The position numbers and the translations under genes are program-made. Source: an uncultured Rhodanobacteraceae bacterium (GTDB lineage: Bacteria > Pseudomonadota > Gammaproteobacteria > Xanthomonadales > SZUA-5). From it: a DNA stretch of 28,906 bases. Positions 8,222 to 15,358 of this stretch are shown here, one piece after another; the first letter of the stretch is position 1, and every line of letters begins with the position of its first letter. The stretch covers positions 1-28,906 of the forward strand of contig CALEZI010000069.1 in NCBI GenBank assembly GCA_937928755.1. The letters run 5' to 3'. Below the pieces are notes generated by a model. The model saw nothing but the letters and a program-made list of their open reading frames with translations. It was not told the origin of the DNA and ran no database searches.

Positions 8222-8227
8222 AGATTA
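8222..8227 (-). promoter_or_regulatory. Possible -10 box (TAATCT) of the SNF2 helicase gene
   Basis: TAATCT on the minus strand, 36 bases before the ATG at 8185, in the gap divergent from the gene at 8447. No clear -35. Confidence 0.3.
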
Positions 8228-8446
8228 CCATTGGCGATGGGGCCTGCGATTCAGACGCGCGGGCGCAAGCTGCCGGTTGTCGCCTGCATGGCGCTTCAGC
8301 TCGACGCTGCGACCGCTATCGGCCAGTTCTTGAGGGAAAGCTGAGGAATGCGTCGCAAACCGCCGTTCTGCAAGGAATATGCGGTGTGGTATTGTAAAAA
8401 GGCGAATGCCATGTTGGCTCGCATACCCGTTTTGAGGGTGGTCACG

Positions 8447-10015
8447 ATGAACCGATTGCTTGCGTTTCTGGTCGCCCTGTTGCTGGTGGCACCGTTGTCG
8501 GCCAAAGAAGGGTTGCTGGCGAAACGGACCGCCCTGGCGCCGCCGACGGTGACCACGATCAACGGGACGCCGCTGCGGATCAATGTCGGCAGCGACAATT
8601 CCTACCAGATCTACAATTCGAACGTGGTCGGTGGCGGTGGCCAGTTCTACCCGACCAGCGGCACGCAGACCGCCGACTCCGGCTGGTTCGTCAAAGTCGG
8701 CGAAACCCTGTATGCACCGAATTTCGGCGAGCACGGCATCAGTGCGACGGGAAGTCTGGGCACGACCGTCGATTTCTCCGAGACCGCATTGACCGGCGTA
8801 GGCGGCGCCGGCACCGTGGAATCGCCGTTCAGTGTCAGCGTGGTCAATGGCGTCGGCGACACCGGCCTGACCGCCACCACATCGAACTTCTACGTTCAGG
8901 GCAGCAACTACATCACCCAACGCTTCCGGCTGGTCAACACCAGCCCCAACGTGGTCGAAGCCAAGGTGTTCCTCGGCAGCGATATCTATCTCGCCTCCAG
9001 CGACAGCGGCGTGCCGTTCCTGGAACCGCAATCGAACAGCCCCGGTGGTCGCACCTGCCCTGGCGTGTTGCCCGAGTACACCATCCTGCATATTCCGCTG
9101 ACGCCCGCGTCGCGCTACACCGGCACCGGATATGCCGACGTCTGGGCGCAGATCGGGGCGGGCTCGCTCGACAACACCCTCGGCAGCGGCTGCATCGACA
9201 ATGGCGCAGCACTGCAATGGAATGTCAGCGTGCCGCCCAATGGCAGCGTCAGCGTGCTCGCCGCAACGTCGTTCGGCGAAATTCCGCCGATCACGCAGTT
9301 CGGCGTCAGCGACGTCAACCCGTTTCTGGGCCAGTTCGGTACCAACGTGGAGGTCAGGATTGTCGGCTTCGGATTCCTGCCGGCCACCACGTTCAGTTTC
9401 GGCGCCGGGGTGACGGTCACCAACCTGCAGATCCAGAGTGCCACGTTGGCAACGGCGACCCTGCAGATCGCGTCCGATGCCGTGGTCGGTTGGCGCGATG
9501 TGGTGGCCACGCAGACGCCGGGCGGGATTGTCTCGACTTTGATAGACGGTTTCGCGGTGACCGATGAACCGGTATTCAACTACAGCATCATTCCGGGCAG
9601 CACCGTCAACCCGTTGGCAGTGGCCTGTGTCAGGGCAAAATTCCCCGCATCGCCAGTGAACGCCGCAGGCTGGGCACCGGATGAGGGCACTTGGTATACG
9701 CCGGAGATTGTCAATCCACCCTTTACCCCGCACCCGCCGACCGGTCTCGCGCGTGCGATTCTCGATTGCCATGTTCAGCAGTGGTTCGCCAATCCCGGGA
9801 TACTTGCCCCGGGCTTCTGCTGGGACGAGCCCTCGCCCGAGTATCTTGGCGAGTACCCCGAAGGACGCTTCGCGAACCTGCGCCTCTACCATTCGATCAA
9901 TGGAAACTGCGACGCAGTGCCTCCCCCCGGAACGACGATTTATGAGTCGAATGTGCTCATGGTGCGCCAGCCATTCCTGTTGCTGCCGACCTTGAGTACG
10001 GGCTTCGAGGATTGA
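8447..10015 (+). CDS. Secreted protein of unknown function with an IPT/TIG-like domain
   Basis: A 522-residue protein with a signal peptide (MNRLLAFLVALLLVAPLSA). Residues about 35-275 are Gly/Ser/Thr/Val-rich and beta-strand-like, with Cys residues that could pair outside the cytoplasm. Residues about 280-375 (PPITQFGVSDVNPFLG through VVGWRDVVATQTPGG to IDGFAVTD) resemble an immunoglobulin-like IPT/TIG fold. The last 140 residues are unrecognised and end in STGFED. ATG at 8447 is chosen because GAGGGTG stands 6 bases upstream and the signal peptide starts there; an in-frame start at 8348 would add 33 residues lacking signal character. It stands alone between minus-strand genes. No enzymatic motif is seen; a surface or secreted role is inference only. 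Confidence 0.8.
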   Translation: MNRLLAFLVALLLVAPLSAKEGLLAKRTALAPPTVTTINGTPLRINVGSDNSYQIYNSNVVGGGGQFYPTSGTQTADSGWFVKVGETLYAPNFGEHGISATGSLGTTVDFSETALTGVGGAGTVESPFSVSVVNGVGDTGLTATTSNFYVQGSNYITQRFRLVNTSPNVVEAKVFLGSDIYLASSDSGVPFLEPQSNSPGGRTCPGVLPEYTILHIPLTPASRYTGTGYADVWAQIGAGSLDNTLGSGCIDNGAALQWNVSVPPNGSVSVLAATSFGEIPPITQFGVSDVNPFLGQFGTNVEVRIVGFGFLPATTFSFGAGVTVTNLQIQSATLATATLQIASDAVVGWRDVVATQTPGGIVSTLIDGFAVTDEPVFNYSIIPGSTVNPLAVACVRAKFPASPVNAAGWAPDEGTWYTPEIVNPPFTPHPPTGLARAILDCHVQQWFANPGILAPGFCWDEPSPEYLGEYPEGRFANLRLYHSINGNCDAVPPPGTTIYESNVLMVRQPFLLLPTLSTGFED

Positions 10016-10023
10016 GAGGGCTG

Positions 10024-10041
10024 GCCGGGTTTCATCCCGGC
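10024..10041 (+). terminator. Hairpin after the secreted-protein gene
   Basis: GCCGGG-tttcat-CCCGGC, 9 bases after the stop at 10015. There is no U-run, so intrinsic termination is uncertain; it may be only a 3'-end hairpin. Confidence 0.4.
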
Positions 10042-10066
10042 TGGCGAACGTCGATACGCTCAGTGC

Positions 10067-10094
10067 GGGCTGAACACAAAAACGTGTTCAGCCC
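10067..10094. terminator. Perfect 11-bp hairpin between convergent genes
   Basis: GGGCTGAACAC (10067-10077), loop AAAAAC, GTGTTCAGCCC (10084-10094): a perfect stem starting 3 bases after the ppc stop on the minus strand. It lies between two convergent genes, so it could end transcripts from both sides. On the ppc-sense strand the U-run is in the loop, not after the stem, which is unusual for an intrinsic terminator. Confidence 0.5.
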
Positions 10095-10096
10095 CT

Positions 10097-12811
10097 TCAG
10101 CCCGTGTTCTGCAAGCCACGGGCGATGCCGTTGACGGTCGCGACCAGCGCCTCGAACAACTCGTCGTCCTTGCGCTCGGTGCGCCGCCAGCGCACCAGCA
10201 AGTCCACCTGCAATACGCTGATCGGATCGACATACGGGTTGCGCAGGCGGATGGTGCGCTGCAAGCGGCGGTCGTAACCCAGGAGCTCGCTGGCGCCCTT
10301 GAGCTTCAGGATGTACTCGGTGGTGCGCCGCCATTCGGCCTCGATGATCGGCCAGTAGCGATGGTGCAGCGGCCCGGCGAGTGCCGAGTACAACGCGGCG
10401 ATGCCGATGTCGGCCTTCGCCAGCACCATTTCGACGTCCTCCAGCATCAGCAGGAAGAAGGGCCAGTCGCGCGCCATTTCGGCCAAACGCTGTTCGCCGA
10501 CACGCGCGCATACCTGCGCCAGTCCGCTGCCGAGGCCAAACCAGCCGGGCAAGCCATGACGGCTTTGCGACCAGGCGAACACCCACGGGATAGCGCGCAA
10601 CTGCTCGATGCGGAAATCGTCGCCCTTGCGCAGCGACGGTCGCGAACCGATCTTCATGCGCTCGATCACGTCGATCGGCGTGGCCGCGCGAAAGTACTCG
10701 GCGAATTCGGCCTCGGCGTAGACCAGCTGGCGATAGCTGGCGCGGCTGCAGTCGGCGATCGACGCCATCAGCTCGCGCCAGCCGGATTCGCGCGGGTCGC
10801 GCGGCGCCGGATTCAGGGTGGCATGCAGCAGTCCGGAGAACGCCTGCTCGATGTTGCGCAACGCGATCGCACGGATCGCGTACTTGCGATGGATCACCTC
10901 GCCTTGTTCGGTCAGGCGCAGGTGCCCGTTGACGCTGCCGTGCGGCGCCGCCATCACTGCGCGCTCGGTGCGCCCGCCGCCGCGACTGGCGGTGCCGCCG
11001 CGGCCGTGGAAAAAGGACAGGTCGATGCCGGCGGCGTGGGCGATTTCGGACAGTTCGGCCTGCGCCTCCTGCAGCGCAAAACGCGACGCGACGATGCCGC
11101 CATCCTTGTTGCTGTCGGAATAGCCGAGCATCACCACCTGACGATCGCCGCGCGCCTTCAGATGCGCACGATAGACCGGGTCGGCCAGCAGTTCGCTCAG
11201 GATGCGCGGTGCGGCGGTCAGATCGGCAACGGTCTCGAACAGCGGCGCCACATCCAGGATCAATGTGGCGCTGTCGGCGCCAGCGGCGATGCGCGCCAGC
11301 GCCAGCACCGCCAGCACGTCGTCGGCACTTTCGCTCATGCTGACGATGAACACGCCGATCGCCGCGGCGCCGTAGCGCGCGCGGCTCTGCGCCAGCGCAT
11401 CGAAAACCTCGAGCACAAGGCGCGTACCGTTGCTGGCGTCGCTCGGACGCGCGTTGCCGCCGGCGATTGCCTGGTGCAGCGCCGCGCGCCGGGCGACCGC
11501 CGCAGCCGCGCTCCAGTCGAGGCCAGCGATGCACGCGGCCAGCGCTGCCCGGTGCACCTCGGCATGCTGGCGCACATCCAGCGCGGCCAGGTGGAAACCG
11601 AAAGTCCGCACCCGCGCCACGAAGCGCTGAAACGGATACAGCCCGGCATGCCGCCCACCGTTGCGCACCAGCGACAATCGGATCAGGTCGAGGTCGGCGA
11701 GAAACTCAACCGGATCGTCATAGCCGCCGTCGCGATCTTCCAGCGACGCGCTCAGGCGCGCTGCCATCAGGATCAGCAGGCAGCGATAAGGCATGTCGCG
11801 GTGCCGTCGCGGGATGCCGGCCCAGGCGCGGCGCAGGCGCTTGCTGTACGCGGATACTCGCGCCGATACCGCCGGATCGATGGCGATGCGCGTGTGCGAC
11901 TGGCTCAGGATCAGCGAAAGCTCCTTGAGTTCGCTCAAGTAGCGCACAAACAACACGCGGCGATGCGCGGCAAGCGCTTCGCGAATGGTTTCGGCGCCGA
12001 CATTGGGATTGCCGTCCATGTCGCCGCCGACCCAGGTACCGAAGCGCAACAAGGGACGCGTCGAGGCTTCGCCGGCCAGTTCCGGATAAGTCGCCGCCAG
12101 GCAGCGTTCGAACTCGGCGTAACAGGCCGGTACCGCGCGGAACAGCACGTCGGTCAGGTAGAACAGGACGTGCTCGCGCTCCTGCTCGACGCTCGGTCGC
12201 ACCGGCGAGTATTCGGCGGTCTGCCACGCGGCGGTGATGTGCATGCGCATCTGCGCCAATCGCGAACGCTCCTCGTCGGGCGTACGCCCGGAGTCGAGGC
12301 GGTCGACCAGCGCACGCACGATGCGCTGCTCCTTTTCCAGCATCGTGCGTCGCGTGGCTTCAGTCGGATGGGCCGTGAACACCGGCTCCAGCAGCAGCCG
12401 CGACAGCGCCGAGCGCACCGCGTCGCTGCCGACGCCAGCGCTGCGCAAGCGCATCAAACCGTCCATGACGCCACCCGGCTGTGGCCCGGCGTCGGCAGCC
12501 TGATGTTCGCGGCGACGGCGGATGCGATGGACCTGCTCGGCCAGATTGACCAACTGGAAGTAACTGGAGAAGGCGCGCACCAGATCCAGCGCGCGTTCGA
12601 CCGGCAAATCTCCAAGCAGCGCCGACAACTCGGCCAGTCGACCGGGATCGCCCTCGCGGCGCGCGATGGCGCAGCGGCGTACCTGTTCCAGCAACTGGAA
12701 GAAGCTGGTTCCGAGCTGATCGGACAGCATCTCGCCGACCAGTCGCCCGAGCAGGCTGACATCCTCGCGCAACGGCTGATCGTGGGGTTCGAAGACGACG
12801 GATCGAGACAT
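10097..12811 (-). CDS. ppc: Phosphoenolpyruvate carboxylase
   Basis: Full-length 904-residue enzyme that carboxylates PEP with bicarbonate to oxaloacetate, the anaplerotic entry to the TCA cycle. Signature motifs are present: FTAHPTEATRRT with catalytic His148, VMLGYSDSNKDGG (Lys569), FFHGRGGTASRGGG (His602, Arg604) and the C-terminal LRNPYVDPISVLQVDLL. The protein ends normally at QNTG. The ATG at 12811 has no good Shine-Dalgarno, but the N-terminus (LREDVSLLGRLVGEML) aligns with the expected beginning of the family. A perfect hairpin follows the stop by 3 bases. In a bacterium using the Entner-Doudoroff route, Ppc would balance carbon drawn from the TCA cycle. Confidence in function is very high. 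Confidence 0.98.
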   Translation of the reverse strand: MSRSVVFEPHDQPLREDVSLLGRLVGEMLSDQLGTSFFQLLEQVRRCAIARREGDPGRLAELSALLGDLPVERALDLVRAFSSYFQLVNLAEQVHRIRRRREHQAADAGPQPGGVMDGLMRLRSAGVGSDAVRSALSRLLLEPVFTAHPTEATRRTMLEKEQRIVRALVDRLDSGRTPDEERSRLAQMRMHITAAWQTAEYSPVRPSVEQEREHVLFYLTDVLFRAVPACYAEFERCLAATYPELAGEASTRPLLRFGTWVGGDMDGNPNVGAETIREALAAHRRVLFVRYLSELKELSLILSQSHTRIAIDPAVSARVSAYSKRLRRAWAGIPRRHRDMPYRCLLILMAARLSASLEDRDGGYDDPVEFLADLDLIRLSLVRNGGRHAGLYPFQRFVARVRTFGFHLAALDVRQHAEVHRAALAACIAGLDWSAAAAVARRAALHQAIAGGNARPSDASNGTRLVLEVFDALAQSRARYGAAAIGVFIVSMSESADDVLAVLALARIAAGADSATLILDVAPLFETVADLTAAPRILSELLADPVYRAHLKARGDRQVVMLGYSDSNKDGGIVASRFALQEAQAELSEIAHAAGIDLSFFHGRGGTASRGGGRTERAVMAAPHGSVNGHLRLTEQGEVIHRKYAIRAIALRNIEQAFSGLLHATLNPAPRDPRESGWRELMASIADCSRASYRQLVYAEAEFAEYFRAATPIDVIERMKIGSRPSLRKGDDFRIEQLRAIPWVFAWSQSRHGLPGWFGLGSGLAQVCARVGEQRLAEMARDWPFFLLMLEDVEMVLAKADIGIAALYSALAGPLHHRYWPIIEAEWRRTTEYILKLKGASELLGYDRRLQRTIRLRNPYVDPISVLQVDLLVRWRRTERKDDELFEALVATVNGIARGLQNTG

Positions 12812-12846
12812 TGGCTGAGCGCGCCATGGAGGTCGAGGACGACCCT

Positions 12847-12852
12847 AGTGTA
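12847..12852 (-). promoter_or_regulatory. Possible -10 box (TACACT) of ppc
   Basis: TACACT on the minus strand, 35 bases before the ppc ATG at 12811. The upstream CGACTT at about 18-base spacing is a poor -35. Confidence 0.4.
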
Positions 12853-13004
12853 ATGCGGCAGCGCAGCAAAAGTCGGCTGGGCAGCGTCCCGCGCATACGA
12901 TTGCAGCGTGCACCAGCGGAGTGCGCCGGGCTGTTGGCGCCGCTCGTCCTCACGCCCGCAACTGCAGGGGAAGCCTTTCGCAAGTATCCGAAAGAAGAGC
13001 TTTT

Positions 13005-13100
13005 CCGCAAAGGACGCAAAGAACGCAAAGGAAAGCAAGGCCTGCAGAACATCAACACCTTGGTTCTTGGCTCTCTTTGCGTCCTTTGCGTCCTTTGCGG
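13005..13100. repeat. CGCAAAGGACGCAAAG inverted repeat
   Basis: Left arm CCGCAAAGGACGCAAAGAAC (from 13005) and right arm TTTGCGTCCTTTGCGTCCTT (ending with GCGG at 13100) are near-perfect complements over about 26 bases, with a core of about 36 bases. Each arm is built from the short unit ACGCAAAGG. A single-arm copy occurs at 21688-21710. Such units recur in intergenic DNA of many bacteria; their role is unknown. Confidence 0.8.
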
Positions 13101-13206
13101 ACAAAAAAGGCAGTCCGCATGGTCGCCGCCAGTTTGATGCGCGAACAAGCGCACCGACAGGGGCGACCGGGACTTTCACCGAACATGCCGCAAGGCTTGA
13201 TTTTCA

Positions 13207-13261
13207 TGTGGGAGCGGATTCACTCCGCGAGCGCTTTCGCGGGATAAACCCGCTCCCACAG
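13207..13261. repeat. REP pair, family 2 (TGTGGGAGCGG), copy 1
   Basis: TGTGGGAGCGG with its complement CCCGCTCCCACAG, containing the inner hairpin GCGAGCG-cttt-CGCGGG. It is similar to REP sequences of pseudomonads and xanthomonads. Other copies: 17462-17535 (inside pgl) and 24891-24956 (degenerate). Confidence 0.82.
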
Positions 13262-13312
13262 GTTCGATGCGCGAACTGGCGAAGCGGGGGCGACCAGGAC
13301 CTGCCGCAGAAG

Positions 13313-13561
13313 CTAGGCCGCCTTGCGCGTTTCCAGTGCCGCGATCTGGCGCTTCAGCTCGAAGCCGGGGTCGGTGACGATCTGCTCCAGCGTGGCGACG
13401 CGCTCGCGCAGCGCCGCAACCTCCTGGCGCAGTTGTTGCTCATTCGCCGAGCCCTCGCGCGACTGCGCCTGGATCCGTTCAGCAACCTTGAACCACCGCG
13501 AGACGAGTCCGGCGACGGTCGAGATCGCGACAATGGCAACCACCATCGTGAAAACATCCAT
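13313..13561 (-). CDS. Small membrane protein with C-terminal coiled coil
   Basis: An 82-residue protein: one N-terminal transmembrane helix (VFTMVVAIVAISTVAGLVS), a basic amphipathic stretch (RWFKVAERIQ), then a Glu/Arg/Leu-rich coiled coil (LRQEVAALRERVATLEQIVT) and a tail DPGFELKRQIAALE. Helix-plus-coiled-coil size and the RERVATLEQIV segment recall the phage-shock protein PspB, but no pspA or pspC is next to it and the match is only architectural. ATG at 13561 is preferred, with AGGAA about 8 bases upstream; a TTG at 13585 would add 8 basic residues. Coding potential is supported by the coherent membrane/coiled-coil layout. Confidence 0.72.
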   Translation of the reverse strand: MDVFTMVVAIVAISTVAGLVSRWFKVAERIQAQSREGSANEQQLRQEVAALRERVATLEQIVTDPGFELKRQIAALETRKAA

Positions 13562-13660
13562 GACGCGGTTCCTGCTTCGGGTCAAAGAGCGTTGAGAGTA
13601 CAGATGTCCGCGAGCGAATTCCCCTGCATGAAGTCATTTGCCCGGCGACGCCGTTCGATC

Positions 13661-13680
13661 CGACACTCGGCCGAGTGTCG
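13661..13680. promoter_or_regulatory. Perfect 20-bp palindrome before the UPF0114 gene
   Basis: CGACACTCGGCCGAGTGTCG is an exact inverted repeat with no spacer, immediately upstream of a TAGACT box and 33 bases before the ATG at 13714. The position and symmetry suit an operator for a dimeric regulator. It is too compact for a hairpin terminator, as it would have no loop without melting the centre. Confidence 0.45.
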
Positions 13681-13681
13681 T

Positions 13682-13687
13682 TAGACT
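13682..13687 (+). promoter_or_regulatory. Possible -10 box (TAGACT) of the UPF0114 gene
   Basis: TAGACT 26 bases before the ATG at 13714, abutting the 20-bp palindrome. No convincing -35. Confidence 0.33.
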
Positions 13688-13713
13688 CGCGACTTTCGGT
13701 CACGGCCAGCCCC

Positions 13714-14304
13714 ATGGACAACCTGCAAACACCCCGCCTCGGCCCGATCTCGGCGCTGATCTTCTCCTCGCGCTGGCTGCAACTGCCGTTGTACCTGGGG
13801 CTGATCGTCGCGCAGGGGCTGTATGTGGTGTTTTTCCTGCGCGAACTGTGGCATCTGATCGGCAATACCTTCGGCTTTGGCCATGGTCCGGCGGCGGATA
13901 CGATCCACTCGACCGAGACCCTGATCATGCTGACCGTACTCGGCCTGATCGACGTGGTGATGATCTCCAACCTGCTGGTGATGGTGATCGTCGGCGGCTA
14001 CGAAACTTTCGTGTCGCGGCTGCGGTTGGAAGGTCATCCGGACCAACCCGAGTGGCTGTCGCACGTCAACGCCGCCGTGCTCAAGGTCAAACTCGCCACC
14101 GCGATCATCGGCATCTCCTCGATCCACCTGTTGAAGACCTTCATCGAGGCCAGCGCGCTGGGTCAACCCGGTTCCAAGGTCACTGTCGACGCCGTGATCT
14201 GGCAGACCGCAATCCACATCGCCTTTGTGGTGTCGGCGGTGGCGATCGCATGGATCGACCGGATCATGGTCAAGCCCTCGCTCGCCGGGGCGATGGAACG
14301 GTAG
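13714..14304 (+). CDS. UPF0114/YqhA-family inner-membrane protein
   Basis: A 196-residue integral membrane protein of the YqhA (TIGR00645/UPF0114) family, function unknown. Four hydrophobic segments are visible: LPLYLGLIVAQGLYVVFF, LTVLGLIDVVMISNLLVMVI, a weaker LATAIIGISSIHLLKTF, and IHIAFVVSAVAIAW. The family-typical loop MVIVGGYETFVSRL is followed by a hydrophilic segment (EGHPDQPEWLSHVN). ATG at 13714 matches the usual beginning of the family just before the first helix; an in-frame start at 13675 would add 13 residues across the putative promoter. No Shine-Dalgarno is evident. The DUF2238 gene follows on the same strand across 286 bases that contain two repeat types. Confidence 0.9.
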   Translation: MDNLQTPRLGPISALIFSSRWLQLPLYLGLIVAQGLYVVFFLRELWHLIGNTFGFGHGPAADTIHSTETLIMLTVLGLIDVVMISNLLVMVIVGGYETFVSRLRLEGHPDQPEWLSHVNAAVLKVKLATAIIGISSIHLLKTFIEASALGQPGSKVTVDAVIWQTAIHIAFVVSAVAIAWIDRIMVKPSLAGAMER

Positions 14305-14356
14305 GCAACGGGGACGGGGCACGGGGAAACGCGCCCCCAGGGCGGGCTCCTGGTGG

Positions 14357-14374
14357 GTCCAGACTTGTCTGGAC
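14357..14374. repeat. GTCCAGAC-tt-GTCTGGAC dyad
   Basis: An 8-bp perfect inverted repeat with a 2-base centre, embedded in GTGGGTCCAGACTTGTCTGG. The same unit occurs twice, in inverted orientation, at 27936-28014. It lies about 50 bases after the UPF0114 stop and could form a cruciform or RNA hairpin. Confidence 0.7.
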
Positions 14375-14412
14375 GCTTCTGCCGTTGCAGGAGGAGAGCG
14401 GTGAGTCGAAGA

Positions 14413-14584
14413 GCGGGAAAATGGAAAAGGGAAAAGGGAAAAGGGGAAATCAACAGCGGCAATCGTGCGTCGTGACCGTTTCCCCTCCGTTGCGATTACC
14501 CTCGATACGAGCGACGCGAGTACCTCGTACAATCCAGCACGGCTCTTCGCCCATTTTCCGTTTTCCATTTTCCTTTTTCCCGCC
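14413..14584. repeat. Purine/pyrimidine inverted element, copy B
   Basis: Purine arm about 14413-14449 (GGGAAAATGGAAAAGGGAAA and on), core of about 100 bases, pyrimidine arm about 14549-14583 (CCATTTTCCGTTTTCCATTT and on). The core contains TACGAG/CTCGTA. The element ends 6 bases before the DUF2238 ATG at 14591. Confidence 0.85.
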
Positions 14585-14590
14585 TTCGAT

Positions 14591-15208
14591 ATGACCCGCC
14601 CCGCCACCACGCTCTCCCTTCCCCAGGGTCTCGCCCTGACAGCCGCCGTTCTGGCCGTATTGCTGTGGTCGGCGATCGGCCCGTTCGATCGTCTGACCTG
14701 GGCGATGGAAGTGATCTGGGTGGTGGTCGGCGTTCCACTGCTGATGGCCACCTGGCGCTCGTTTCCGCTGACACGCCTGCTGTACATCCTGATTGCATTG
14801 CACTGTGTGCTGCTGATCGTCGGCGGCCACTACACCTATGCCAACGTGCCGCTGGGCTTGTGGGTTCAGGACTGGTTGGACCTGGCGCGCAATCACTACG
14901 ATCGCCTGGGACATTTTGCCCAGGGCTTCGTGCCGGCCATCCTGGCGCGCGAACTGCTGCTCAGGAAAACACCGCTCAAGCCCGGAGGCTGGCTGTTCTA
15001 CCTGGTACTCGCCGCAGCGCTGTCGTTCAGCGCCTTCTTCGAGATGATCGAATGGTGGGCAGCGCTGATCTGGGGCGGTGAGGCGGACGCCTTCCTGGCC
15101 ACTCAGGGCGACGTCTGGGACACCCAGTGGGACATGTTCATGGCGTTGATCGGCGCCTTCCTGGCGCAGGTGCTGCTGGCGCGCTGGCACGATCGGGAGT
15201 TGGGGTAG
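14591..15208 (+). CDS. DUF2238 (YjdF-like) inner-membrane protein
   Basis: A 205-residue integral membrane protein of the DUF2238/YjdF family, function unknown. Diagnostic conserved blocks are present: GGHYTYANVPLG, NHYDRLGHFAQGFVPAILAR, SFSAFFEMIEWWAA and ATQGDVWDTQWDMFMALIGA. The conserved His, Tyr, Asp, Glu and Trp residues near membrane faces suggest a catalytic or metal-related role, but none is established. About five to six hydrophobic helices are visible. The ATG at 14591 is required because upstream in-frame codons come from the pyrimidine arm of copy B; that arm also means the start has no Shine-Dalgarno. A family-1 REP pair follows the stop by 5 bases. Confidence 0.9.
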   Translation: MTRPATTLSLPQGLALTAAVLAVLLWSAIGPFDRLTWAMEVIWVVVGVPLLMATWRSFPLTRLLYILIALHCVLLIVGGHYTYANVPLGLWVQDWLDLARNHYDRLGHFAQGFVPAILARELLLRKTPLKPGGWLFYLVLAAALSFSAFFEMIEWWAALIWGGEADAFLATQGDVWDTQWDMFMALIGAFLAQVLLARWHDRELG

Positions 15209-15213
15209 TTGGT

Positions 15214-15285
15214 GTAGGAGCGACGTGTACGTCGCGACCACGAACCGCGGCTAATTCCCGGTCGCGACGTACACGTCGCTCCTAC
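15214..15285. repeat. REP pair, family 1, copy 3
   Basis: GTAGGAGCGACGTGTACGTC with perfect complement GACGTACACGTCGCTCCTAC across a spacer of about 32 bases. It lies between the DUF2238 stop and the zwf promoter region. Confidence 0.9.
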
Positions 15286-15325
15286 ACGTGCAATCGAATT
15301 CAGCACCGACGCCCGGTCGCACGGG

Positions 15326-15331
15326 TAATAC
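15326..15331 (+). promoter_or_regulatory. Possible -10 box (TAATAC) of zwf
   Basis: GGTAATACTCGG, 27 bases before the zwf ATG. The ATACTCGG part is shared with the ETF-QO upstream box. TTCAGC further upstream is 21 bases away, too far for a standard -35. Confidence 0.4.
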
Positions 15332-15358
15332 TCGGCTCAAGCGATTCGAGGCTCGACG

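Larger units (their letters stand above)
12812..13312. other. Gene-free 501-base region
   Basis: It holds the probable ppc promoter (12847-12852), a CGCAAAGG inverted repeat (13005-13100) and a family-2 REP pair (13207-13261). Open frames here have no recognisable content and run through the repeats, so I call no gene. Confidence 0.7.

Noticed and set aside
10361..12853. An open frame of 830 codons on the plus strand opposite ppc, and similar long antisense frames opposite ETF-QO (781-2724), the SNF2 gene (6365-8344), edd (17475-19718), zwf (15251-17341) and the kinase (22735-24975).
   Set aside because: Long antisense frames are expected in GC-rich genes with strong third-position bias. Their products are His/Gln/Arg-rich with no family motif, while the opposite strand encodes clear enzymes.
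12811..13137. Plus-strand open frames in the ppc upstream region (12811-13137, 12908-13684).
   Set aside because: They are built largely from the CGCAAAGG inverted repeat and antisense of neighbouring genes, with no ribosome site or family motif.
13661..13680. The 20-bp palindrome as an intrinsic terminator.
   Set aside because: It has no loop and no U-run, and lies directly before a start codon between divergent genes, where no transcript needs to end.
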